DNA of 64,000 nt, taken from NCBI GenBank assembly GCA_900545955.1, contig URAU01000006.1, positions 62,001 to 126,000 on the forward strand, given 5' to 3'. Below are positions 26,676-34,366 of the stretch, in pieces; the first letter of the stretch is position 1, and each line of letters starts with the position of its first letter. Origin of the DNA: an uncultured Porphyromonadaceae bacterium. GTDB taxonomy: Bacteria > Bacteroidota > Bacteroidia > Bacteroidales > Muribaculaceae. A program made the translations under genes and the position numbers. The notes under the pieces are model-generated. The model ran no database searches, was not told where the DNA came from, and saw only the letters and a list, made by a program, of their open reading frames with translations.

Positions 26676-27452
26676 TCATAGGTTGTAGAGTCTGCGCGCC
26701 GAGGCCGTCGTGGTGGCGGCCACCTCTTCTTCGCTTATGCCGAGCGTATCGGCAATGCAGCGGGAAATCAGCGGTATGTAGCTGCTGTCGTTGCGTTTGC
26801 CTCGATATGGGGTGGGAGCGAGGTATGGGGCGTCGGTCTCCAGAATCATGTGGTCGAGGCCAATTGCGGGGAGGGTGTCGCGCAGTCCGGAATTTTTGAA
26901 GGTCACGATGCCGTTGATGCCGAAATAATACCCGGGAGCGATGCGGCGAATCTTCTCCACGTCGGCAGAAGTCCCTCCGAAGCAGTGGAAGGCTCCCGGT
27001 GGAAGTTTGGGCAGCCCCGAAAGCACTTCGAGTGTGGCGTCCAGCCCGTCGCGGCAGTGGATGTTGATGGGCAGCCCCGCTTCGATAGCCATGCGGCACT
27101 GGCGGTCGAACGCCTGCATCTGCGCGTCGAGCGTGTCGGGTGCCTCGTGCAGGTCGATGCCGATTTCGCCGATTCCGCAATAAAGCGCGCGGTTGGCCGC
27201 CAGTTCTGTTTCAATGGTCTGCACAGCCCCGTCGGGGTCGTCGGTGAGTTCGGTGGGATGCAGACCGAGAAACATGCGCAGCCGCTCGGGATAGCGTGCC
27301 GCGAGGGCTTTCTGCGCGGGAAGCTCGTCGAGCGAGGTACCCGGAAGTATCATCAGCGATACTCCGGCTTCCACGGCGCTTGCTATTACCCGGTCGACGT
27401 CGGCCTGGAATGCCTCGTCGCTCAGGTGAGTATGTGTATCGATATATTCCAT
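26676..27452 (-). CDS. tatD: TatD-family metal-dependent hydrolase
   Basis: Cytosolic TIM-barrel DNase/hydrolase with two metal ions. Metal ligands are seen in DTHTHL (5-10), the Glu of GEIGID, the His of INIHCRD, the His of AFHCFGG and the Asp of LETDAPYL. 258 residues, normal length. The open frame runs far upstream into the polyprenyl synthetase region, but the conserved start MEYIDTHTHL fixes the ATG. Members are 3'-5' exonucleases or D-aminoacyl-tRNA-type hydrolases; which applies here cannot be told. It follows the prenyl synthetase gene by 35 bp and ends at a strong terminator. Confidence 0.92.
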   Translation of the reverse strand: MEYIDTHTHLSDEAFQADVDRVIASAVEAGVSLMILPGTSLDELPAQKALAARYPERLRMFLGLHPTELTDDPDGAVQTIETELAANRALYCGIGEIGIDLHEAPDTLDAQMQAFDRQCRMAIEAGLPINIHCRDGLDATLEVLSGLPKLPPGAFHCFGGTSADVEKIRRIAPGYYFGINGIVTFKNSGLRDTLPAIGLDHMILETDAPYLAPTPYRGKRNDSSYIPLISRCIADTLGISEEEVAATTTASARRLYNL

Positions 27453-27487
27453 CGGTGTCAGTAGGTTGTTGCAGTCAGGCGACTGCG

Positions 27488-28447
27488 TCAGTGGGTTCGG
27501 CTTGCCGAGCCGAGGGCTATGCTCTCGAAGAAACGGCGCGATTCGGCGCTGAGGCCCGCGCGCTGAAGAGCATCGACAGCCTCGCCGATATACCGGTCGA
27601 TCAGCTCGTGGGAACGCCGCGGAAGTTCGAGCTCGTCGTAGAGGGTGCGCACCTGCTCGATTTTCAGATAGTGTGTGGGTTTGCGTTCCACAATGCGCTG
27701 AAGCTGCTCGCCTCGCTCGGCGGTGGCGTTGATCCAGAGCCACGTCTTCTTCTCGTTGATTATGTCGCCCCCGATTTCCTTGCCGAAAAGGGCCGGGTCG
27801 CCATAGGTGTCGAGATAGTCGTCCTGAAGCTGAAAAGCGAGACCGAGCCGCTCGCCGTAGGCATACATCGCTTCGACGGCCGGAGCATCGGCGCCGGCAA
27901 GCATGGCACCCATGGCGCACGCGCAGGCGAGAAGCACCGACGTTTTCAGCCGGATCATTTCAATATACTCGTCGACGCGCACGTCGGTGCGCTCCTCAAA
28001 TTCCATGTCGAGCTGCTGCCCCTGATATATCTCCATTGCGGTGGTGTTGAACAGGTCGAGCACGGCAGGCAGTTTCTCTGGCGTGGTTTTCCCCATAAGC
28101 TGCGAGGCCATGGTGAGCATGGCGTCGCCTGAAAGGATGGCTGCCGAAGCGTTCCAGCGCCGGTGAACCGTGGGGCGCCCGCGCCTTACGTCGGCGTTGT
28201 CCATCACGTCGTCGTGGAGGAGTGTGAAGTTGTGAAACATCTCGATTCCCATGGCCTGGGCCAGCACTGCTTCCGGCGAAGTCCCGAAAGCTTCGGCGGC
28301 AGCCATCAGGAGCACCGGGCGCAGGCGCTTGCCGCCCCCCTCGAGCGTATATTTCACCGGAGTGTACAGTCCCGGGGCGACGGCCGGATATTGGAAATCG
28401 CTGAGCGCGTGTTCAAGAATCTCAGAGTATTCTTCTATGGTATGCAT
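27488..28447 (-). CDS. Polyprenyl (isoprenoid) diphosphate synthase
   Basis: Condenses isopentenyl diphosphate with allylic diphosphates for quinone or undecaprenyl precursors. First Asp-rich motif DDVMD (79-83) followed by RRGRPTVH, second motif DDYLD (209-213), plus GGKRLRP (38-44), all standard. Phe74, five residues before the first motif, suggests a short-chain (FPP/GGPP) product, but I cannot be sure. 319 residues from the ATG giving MHTIEEY; a 26-residue upstream extension of the frame overlaps the promoter side and lacks family similarity. First gene of a two-gene operon with tatD. Confidence 0.92.
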   Translation of the reverse strand: MHTIEEYSEILEHALSDFQYPAVAPGLYTPVKYTLEGGGKRLRPVLLMAAAEAFGTSPEAVLAQAMGIEMFHNFTLLHDDVMDNADVRRGRPTVHRRWNASAAILSGDAMLTMASQLMGKTTPEKLPAVLDLFNTTAMEIYQGQQLDMEFEERTDVRVDEYIEMIRLKTSVLLACACAMGAMLAGADAPAVEAMYAYGERLGLAFQLQDDYLDTYGDPALFGKEIGGDIINEKKTWLWINATAERGEQLQRIVERKPTHYLKIEQVRTLYDELELPRRSHELIDRYIGEAVDALQRAGLSAESRRFFESIALGSASRTH

Positions 28448-28546
28448 TTGGAAAAGGTGGATGGTTTTGCTGAGATGATTCGAAACTTCGTTGATACAGA
28501 CCGAAAAAATGTTGGTTTCATCCATTTCATCGGTTCAAGGCTTCTG

Positions 28547-28554
28547 CAAAGTTA
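28547..28554 (-). promoter_or_regulatory. Probable promoter of the prenyl synthase-tatD operon, -7 box
   Basis: TAACTTTG on the minus strand, exact match, about 100 nt before the synthase start. It is back-to-back with the plus-strand box at 28567. Confidence 0.5.
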
Positions 28555-28566
28555 TTAAAAATTCCG

Positions 28567-28574
28567 TAAATTTG
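28567..28574 (+). promoter_or_regulatory. Probable DUF4250-pcrA promoter, -7 box
   Basis: TAAATTTG, exact match, 65 nt before the DUF4250 start. Only 12 bp separates it from the divergent minus-strand box. Confidence 0.5.
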
Positions 28575-28586
28575 CATCTACATTGT

Positions 28587-28622
28587 GCGGGAGGCTCCCT
28601 ATGGAGTCGGCTTCCGCTTTTT
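28587..28622 (+). terminator. Terminator-like hairpin in the DUF4250 leader (possible attenuator)
   Basis: Seven outer base pairs (28587-28593 with 28611-28617, one G-U), an asymmetric internal loop, four inner pairs (28595-28598 with 28603-28606) and a 4-nt loop, followed by five T. It lies between the -7 box and the start codon, so it could end transcription early. Confidence 0.45.
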
Positions 28623-28638
28623 CTAAATTATATCCGCA

Positions 28639-28824
28639 ATGTATTTCGACACGTTACCTTCCGACCCCATAATGTTGCTGAGTTTTGTAAACACACGTCT
28701 GCGCGACGAATATGGCTCGCTCAAGGAGCTATGCTCCGCACTCGACGTGGATGCTGCCAGCCTGTGTGCGCGCCTGGGACAGATCGGCTATGTCTACAAT
28801 CCCGAGCTGAATAAGTTTGTGTAA
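28639..28824 (+). CDS. DUF4250 domain protein
   Basis: Small cytosolic protein of 61 residues and unknown function. The whole chain fits the DUF4250 pattern I know: DPIMLLSFVNTRLRDEYGSLKELCSALDVDAASL and IGYVYNPELNKFV. The middle looks like a small helix-turn-helix. Widely kept in gut Bacteroidetes and Firmicutes. It lies 43 bp before the helicase gene, and its leader carries a terminator-like hairpin. Confidence 0.85.
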   Translation: MYFDTLPSDPIMLLSFVNTRLRDEYGSLKELCSALDVDAASLCARLGQIGYVYNPELNKFV

Positions 28825-28867
28825 CACCTCCGGCAGTACATCTCTATCCGGTTATTCCCATTGCAAA

Positions 28868-31237
28868 ATGCAGGATTATCTTTCTGAACTCAATATCCAG
28901 CAGCGTGAGGCCGTCGAATACCTCGGCGGTCCTCAGCTTGTAATCGCCGGGGCCGGCTCAGGCAAGACTCGCGTGCTCACATATAAGATTGTCCATCTGC
29001 TCGCCCACGGCTACGAGCCCTACCGCATCATGGCGCTTACCTTCACCAACAAGGCTGCGCGCGAGATGCGCGAGCGCATCGAGCGGCTTGTCGGCCCGGA
29101 GGTGGCCCGGCGTCTGTGGATGGGCACATTCCACAGCATCTTCGCCCGCATCCTTCGCATGAACGCCGAACGCATCGGCTTCAAGCCAACCTTTACAATC
29201 TACGACACGGCAGACTCCAAGGCTCTGATAAAGACCATAATTAAGGATATGCAGCTCGACGAGAAGGTCTACAAGCCTTCGGCTGTGATGAGCTCGATTT
29301 CGATGGCGAAAAATGCGCTGGTAAGCCCTGAACGTTATGCCGCCGACCGCGACCTGACGGAGGCCGACCGTCGCTCCAAGCGTCCGGCCACACACGAGAT
29401 TTACCGCGTATACCGCCGCCGCTGCAAGGTGGCCGGAGCGATGGATTTCGACGACCTGCTTTATTATACCAGTGTATTGCTTCGCGACAATCCCGACATA
29501 CGCCATCATTATCAGGAATTCTTCAGATATGTGCTTGTCGACGAGTATCAGGATACCAACTTCGCCCAGCACTGCATCGTGAGTGAGCTCTGCCGCGACA
29601 GCAACAGCCTTACGATGGTAGGCGACGACGCCCAGAGCATCTACTCCTTCCGCGGGGCCAACATCCGCAACATCCTCAACCTGCAGAAGGCCTATCCCAC
29701 ACTGAAAATCTTCAAACTGGAGCGAAATTACCGCTCCACGCGCAATATCGTCGATGCAGCCAACTCGCTCATCGAGAAAAACCGCGAACAGATACGCAAG
29801 CAGGTGTTTTCCGAAAACGATGCCGGCTCGAAAATCGAGGTGATCAACTGCTCGACCGACTATGAGGAAGCCTTCCTTGTGGCCAACCGCATTGCGCGCC
29901 TTCAGCGTCAGACCCACGACAGCCTCGACGAGTTTGCCGTGCTTTACCGCACCAACGCCCAGAGCCGTCGCCTCGAGGAGTCGTTGCGCAAGCGCAACAT
30001 CTCCTATCGTATCTACGGCGGTCTCTCTTTCTATCAGCGCAAGGAGGTAAAGGACGCCATAGCCTATTTTCGTCTGGCTGTAAACCCCGACGACGACGAG
30101 GCCATGAGGCGAATCATCAATTTCCCCGCGCGCGGTATCGGCGAGACGACCGTCGGAAAACTCATGCACGCCGCCATCGAGGGGCGTTGCAGCATGTGGA
30201 GTGTGCTGAATAATCCCGACGCGCATCAGCTCGGTGTGAATTCAGGGACGCAGAAAAAACTTGATACGTTCCGCCAACTTATCGGCAGCTTTGTTGAGGC
30301 TAACACCCGCGGCGACAATGCCTACGAGCTGGCCACCGCCATTATCGGCCGCACTGGTCTGCTCTCGATGCTTGTCAGCGACAATACCCCGGAGAGCATA
30401 TCCAAGACCGAGAACCTCCAGGAAATCCTTAGCAACGTCCACGACTTCGTGGAGGAGCGCACCGAGAGCGGAGAGGCCGATTCGGCCGGAATGACAGATT
30501 TTCTGGCGGAGGTTTCCCTCGCCACCGACCAGGACGAGGCCGACACCTCCGAGCAGCGCGTCACGCTTATGACGGCACATGCGGCCAAAGGGCTGGAGTT
30601 CAACAATGTGATTGTGGTTGGCGTAGAGGAAGAGCTGTTCCCCTCGTCGATGTCGTGCGATTCGCTCAGCCAGATTGAGGAGGAGCGACGCCTGCTGTAT
30701 GTGGCCATCACGCGCGCACGCAAGTTCTGCATGCTTTCCTACTCGTCGTCGCGTTTTAAAAACGGGAAGACCCGCCTTACTCAGCCATCGCGCTTTCTGC
30801 GCGACATAAATCCGGCGTATATCCGCCTGATGCAGGGCACCGAACTGGGCGATGAGACTCCGGGATTGAATCCCTACGATGCCTACCGCTCGTCGTTCCA
30901 TTCCTCCACCTACCCGAAAGGGTCGGGCTATGCTCCGAAACCGTCGCCTGCGAAACCGGCTTTTTCCCGGGCTGCCGCGCCGTCAGCAGGGTGGGCCTCG
31001 CGTCCCGCGCAACCGGCCGCGGCTTCTGCGGCCGCTTCAGGCGCAGGCGGTTTCTCTCTCCATAATATAAATGAGGTGAACGAGGGGATGGAGATTCTTC
31101 ACGAGCGTTTCGGACGCGGAAGAATCACCGGCGTGGAGGCCGACGAGACCGGCGACAAGATTGTGGTGCTCTTTTCCAATGTAGAGCAGCGCAAGCTTAT
31201 GCTCAAGTATGCCCGTTTTCGTATTGTTGAATCCTGA
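28868..31237 (+). CDS. PcrA/UvrD-type ATP-dependent DNA helicase
   Basis: Superfamily 1A 3'-5' helicase for repair, replication restart and removal of stalled RNA polymerase. Motif I AGAGSGKT (27-34), Ia LTFTNKAAREM, motif II VDEYQDTN, motif III GDDAQSIYSFRGA, motif IV LERNYRS, motif V LMTAHAAKGLEF and motif VI LLYVAITRAR are all present. The last ~55 residues (from ERFGRGRI to LKYARFRIV) match the PcrA C-terminal Tudor-like domain that binds RNA polymerase; an Ala/Pro-rich linker precedes it. 789 residues. Start chosen at the ATG before QDYLSELNIQQREAV, the usual PcrA opening. Confidence 0.95.
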   Translation: MQDYLSELNIQQREAVEYLGGPQLVIAGAGSGKTRVLTYKIVHLLAHGYEPYRIMALTFTNKAAREMRERIERLVGPEVARRLWMGTFHSIFARILRMNAERIGFKPTFTIYDTADSKALIKTIIKDMQLDEKVYKPSAVMSSISMAKNALVSPERYAADRDLTEADRRSKRPATHEIYRVYRRRCKVAGAMDFDDLLYYTSVLLRDNPDIRHHYQEFFRYVLVDEYQDTNFAQHCIVSELCRDSNSLTMVGDDAQSIYSFRGANIRNILNLQKAYPTLKIFKLERNYRSTRNIVDAANSLIEKNREQIRKQVFSENDAGSKIEVINCSTDYEEAFLVANRIARLQRQTHDSLDEFAVLYRTNAQSRRLEESLRKRNISYRIYGGLSFYQRKEVKDAIAYFRLAVNPDDDEAMRRIINFPARGIGETTVGKLMHAAIEGRCSMWSVLNNPDAHQLGVNSGTQKKLDTFRQLIGSFVEANTRGDNAYELATAIIGRTGLLSMLVSDNTPESISKTENLQEILSNVHDFVEERTESGEADSAGMTDFLAEVSLATDQDEADTSEQRVTLMTAHAAKGLEFNNVIVVGVEEELFPSSMSCDSLSQIEEERRLLYVAITRARKFCMLSYSSSRFKNGKTRLTQPSRFLRDINPAYIRLMQGTELGDETPGLNPYDAYRSSFHSSTYPKGSGYAPKPSPAKPAFSRAAAPSAGWASRPAQPAAASAAASGAGGFSLHNINEVNEGMEILHERFGRGRITGVEADETGDKIVVLFSNVEQRKLMLKYARFRIVES

Positions 31238-31253
31238 TAAAGAGTATTTCTGT

Positions 31254-32432
31254 ATGAACGATAAGATAAGCCGTGACACCCGTATAGATGCATTGCCAAC
31301 ACCCTTCTATGTGGTCTACGAGGATCGTCTGCGTCGCAATCTCGACCTGATTTCCGACGTAGCCCGTCGGTCGGGGGCGAAGATTATCATGGCCTTTAAA
31401 GCCAACGCCCTCTGGCGCACTTTCCCTATCTTCCGCGAATACGGAGTGGAATGCACCGCTTCCTCGCTCAACGAGCTTCAGCTCGGAGTAGAGGAGCTGC
31501 ACTGCCGCGTACATTCCTACTGCCCGGCATATACCCCCGCCACCATCGGGCGCTATCTCGAGGGGAGCAGCCACATCACCTTCAATTCCGTGAGCCAGTG
31601 GGAGCGGTTCTGTGCCGATGTCGAGGCGTTCAACGCCGCACAACCCGGCCGCCGCGTGTCGCCCGGGTTGCGCGTAAATCCGCAGTGCTCAGTAATCGAG
31701 ACGGATATCTACAATCCGGCTCTCCCAGGGAGCCGTTTCGGCGTAACGGCCGACATCCTCGCCGACGGACTTCCTGCCGGCATCGAGGGGCTGCATTTCC
31801 ATGCTCTCTGTGAATCTTCGAGTTTGGACCTCGAGCGCGTGCTCGAGGCGTTCGAGAGCCAATTTGGCCATCTGCTCAAGGGGCTGAAATGGGTGAATTT
31901 CGGTGGCGGCCACCTCATGACGCGCAAGGGGTACGACACCGACCATATCGTGGCTCTCCTCCGTGGTTTCCGCAGCCGCTATCCTAATCTTGAGGTGATT
32001 CTGGAGCCGGGGAGCGCCTTTACCTGGCGCACGGGCGACCTCATCGCCTCTGTGGTCGACGTGGTCGAGAACCAGGGCGTGCGCACCGCCATTCTTGATG
32101 TGTCGTTTGCCTGCCATATGCCCGACACGCTCGAAATGCCGTATAAACCTGCGGTGAGCGAAGCGCTCCCCGACGGGGCTTCCGACGGATTCGTCTACCG
32201 TTTCGGCGGGAATTCCTGCCTGAGCGGCGACTTCATGGGCGACTGGCGGTTCTCTCAGCCTCTGGAGGCCGGCCAGCGGCTTACATTCGAGGATATGAAC
32301 CATTATACTACGGTGAAAACCAATATGTTCAACGGTATAAGTCACCCCGACATCGTTTTCGTGCCTTCAGAGGGTGAGCCGCGCTATCTGCGCCGTTTCG
32401 GCTACGAGGACTACAAAAACCGCATGAGCTGA
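31254..32432 (+). CDS. nspC: Carboxynorspermidine/carboxyspermidine decarboxylase
   Basis: PLP enzyme of fold type III (alanine racemase-like) that makes norspermidine or spermidine in the alternative polyamine route. PLP Lys is in MAFKANA, HFHALCES matches the family, FGGGH is the phosphate-binding loop, and the active-site Cys/Asp part is in GNSCLSGD. 392 residues, standard for NspC. The partner carboxynorspermidine dehydrogenase is not in the window. Start at the ATG giving MNDKIS, 16 bp after the helicase stop, so probably co-transcribed with it. Confidence 0.93.
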   Translation: MNDKISRDTRIDALPTPFYVVYEDRLRRNLDLISDVARRSGAKIIMAFKANALWRTFPIFREYGVECTASSLNELQLGVEELHCRVHSYCPAYTPATIGRYLEGSSHITFNSVSQWERFCADVEAFNAAQPGRRVSPGLRVNPQCSVIETDIYNPALPGSRFGVTADILADGLPAGIEGLHFHALCESSSLDLERVLEAFESQFGHLLKGLKWVNFGGGHLMTRKGYDTDHIVALLRGFRSRYPNLEVILEPGSAFTWRTGDLIASVVDVVENQGVRTAILDVSFACHMPDTLEMPYKPAVSEALPDGASDGFVYRFGGNSCLSGDFMGDWRFSQPLEAGQRLTFEDMNHYTTVKTNMFNGISHPDIVFVPSEGEPRYLRRFGYEDYKNRMS

Positions 32433-32461
32433 GCTGGCTTGCTTTTCATATCGCTGAAACA

Positions 32462-33481
32462 ATGGACGCTATGGACAACAATGTAAAGAAATACTCGGTA
32501 ATAGTTCCGGTTTACAACCGTATCGACGAGGTTGCCGACCTGCTGGCGAGTCTGGCGGCACAGTCGGCGCGCAATTTCGAAGTGGTGATTGTGGAGGATG
32601 GTTCTACCGTCCCGTGTCGTGAGGCGGTCGACCGCTATGCCGACGCTTTAGAGGTAAGGTATTATTTCAAGCCCAACGAGGGGCGTTCGATTGCCCGCAA
32701 CTACGGGATGCAACGAGCCACCGGCGATTATTTCATCTTTTTCGACAGCGATTGCGTTATTCCGGCCGACTATTTCGAGAAACTCAACGACATGATGGCC
32801 CGAACCCCCTTCGACTGCTTCGGAGGCCCCGACGCGGCCGATGAGTCGTTCACTACTACCCAGAAGGCCATCAACCATGCCATGACCTCCTTCCTAACTA
32901 CCGGAGGCATCCGCGGCGGCAAGGTCCGGCTTGAAAAATTCACGCCGCGCACCTTCAATATGGGCTTTTCGCGTCGGGTATATAAGGCTGTAGGAGGCTT
33001 CCGTGAGATGTTTTCCGAGGACATCGACATGAGCACCCGAATCCGGTTGGCCGGTTTTTCCATCGGGTTGTATCCCGACCTTCCGGTATACCACAAGCGT
33101 CGTGTCGATTTCCGCAAGTTTCTCCGCCAGGTTTACGTGTTCGGCATGTCGCGCATCACGCTGAAACTTCTTTATCCCGATTCGCTTAAAGCCGTGCATA
33201 CACTTCCGGCCGTGTTCGTTCTGGGCGTCTGCCTGATGGTAGCGCTTTCGGTTGTATGGAGCCCTTGGTGGCTCCTACCCCTTGGCGTATATCTTCTGGC
33301 TATCTTTGTAAGCGCCCTTATTTCCACCCGGTCGGCTGTCATTGCCTGTAAGGCTGTTCCGGCTTCGCTGATTCAGCTCGGAGGCTATGGCTGCGGCTTC
33401 CTGAAAGCTTGGTTTGTAAAGATATTGTGCGGACGTGGCCGCGACGAGGCCGAGGAAATAGCCATTAGAAAAGGGAAATAA
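32462..33481 (+). CDS. Family 2 glycosyltransferase, membrane-anchored
   Basis: Transfers a sugar from a nucleotide-sugar donor on the cytosolic face of the inner membrane. GT-A fold: VIVPVYNR (13-20), EDGS, and FFDSD (DxD). The TPRTFNMGFSRRVYKAVGGFREMFSEDIDMSTRI segment has the acceptor-side ED motif. Two hydrophobic helices follow after about residue 250 (AVFVLGVCLMVALSVVW and WWLLPLGVYLLAIFVSALI). 339 residues. An ATG three codons later is equally possible. The product is unknown; nearby genes give no clear pathway. Confidence 0.88.
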   Translation: MDAMDNNVKKYSVIVPVYNRIDEVADLLASLAAQSARNFEVVIVEDGSTVPCREAVDRYADALEVRYYFKPNEGRSIARNYGMQRATGDYFIFFDSDCVIPADYFEKLNDMMARTPFDCFGGPDAADESFTTTQKAINHAMTSFLTTGGIRGGKVRLEKFTPRTFNMGFSRRVYKAVGGFREMFSEDIDMSTRIRLAGFSIGLYPDLPVYHKRRVDFRKFLRQVYVFGMSRITLKLLYPDSLKAVHTLPAVFVLGVCLMVALSVVWSPWWLLPLGVYLLAIFVSALISTRSAVIACKAVPASLIQLGGYGCGFLKAWFVKILCGRGRDEAEEIAIRKGK

Positions 33482-33530
33482 TCGCGCCTCGGCACCTTCT
33501 TGTCAACTTATTTAGTATAAAATCTACCGC

Positions 33531-34277
33531 ATGGATACCATCGGAAATACCGGAAACCGGCTTGATGAGATTCCTGAAGACGGAATTCGGTCTGCTACGC
33601 TCATACGCGACCTCAATCTCGACGAGCGGCCACGCGAAAAGGCTATCGTTCACGGCATCGATTCGCTCTCGGATGTAGAGTTGCTGGCTCTGTTGCTCGG
33701 ATCGGGGCTTCCCGGTAAGTCGGTGCTGGACCTCAGCCGCGAGATTCTCTCCGATGTCGACAACCGCCTGGCGCGCCTTTCGCGCATGACCATCCCCGAG
33801 CTGAAAAAGAAATACCGTGGTGTTGGCGACGCCAAGGCCACGCTTCTTGTGGCTGCCATGGCTTTCGGCCGGAGGGTTCATAAAGATTTCACCGTGCCGT
33901 TTCAGCAGATGCGAACGTCGCGCGACGTCTACGAATACATGCGCGAATATATCGACGGCCTCAACTACGAGGGTTTCTGGGTGCTGCATCTCAACCGGGC
34001 AAACCGGGTCGTGGCGCGCGAATGTCTCAGCCGCGGAGGCATCGCCGGAACAGCCGTCGACATCAAACTGCTTGCCAAAAGCGCCGTCGACCATCTCGAC
34101 TCAGGCATTATTCTCGTTCACAATCATCCCTCGGGCAATCTTTGTCCGTCCGCCCAGGACGATTCGCTTACCCGACGCATCGTGGCCATTTGTGAAGTTG
34201 TCGACGTGAAAGTCCAGGACCATGTCATTGTGGCCTCCAACGGCTTCTACAGTTATCGCGACGAAGGCCGCCTCTGA
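33531..34277 (+). CDS. radC: RadC-like JAB-domain protein
   Basis: N-terminal helix-hairpin-helix-like region (to about 110) and C-terminal JAB/MPN+ metalloprotease-like domain with the JAMM signature: His197 and His199 in HNHPSGN and Asp210 in CPSAQDD. 248 residues, normal. Once called a DNA repair protein; in Bacteria the true role is unclear, though the metal site is kept. It lies downstream of the glycosyltransferase with a 49-bp gap. The RPREK stretch (33-37) is typical of RadC. Confidence 0.92.
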   Translation: MDTIGNTGNRLDEIPEDGIRSATLIRDLNLDERPREKAIVHGIDSLSDVELLALLLGSGLPGKSVLDLSREILSDVDNRLARLSRMTIPELKKKYRGVGDAKATLLVAAMAFGRRVHKDFTVPFQQMRTSRDVYEYMREYIDGLNYEGFWVLHLNRANRVVARECLSRGGIAGTAVDIKLLAKSAVDHLDSGIILVHNHPSGNLCPSAQDDSLTRRIVAICEVVDVKVQDHVIVASNGFYSYRDEGRL

Positions 34278-34304
34278 TTTTCCGGCGGAAAAAATCCGCA
34301 TTGG

Positions 34305-34336
34305 GTTGCAGGGGTGCAAACTATATCCTAAATTTG
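34305..34336 (+). promoter_or_regulatory. Promoter of the coiled-coil protein gene
   Basis: TTG (34305-34307), 21 nt, then TAAATTTG (34329-34336). Leader about 30 nt. It separates this gene from radC. Confidence 0.65.
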
Positions 34337-34366
34337 TAGGAATAAGTTTTTGCAAACAATTTTCGC

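Noticed and set aside
27453..27920. N-terminal extension of the tatD frame
   Set aside because: Arg-rich random-looking sequence inside the prenyl synthase gene; the TatD family start is MEYIDTHTHL.
34281..34300. Small GCGGA-A5-TCCGC hairpin after radC
   Set aside because: Five-bp stem and no T run; too weak to call a terminator.
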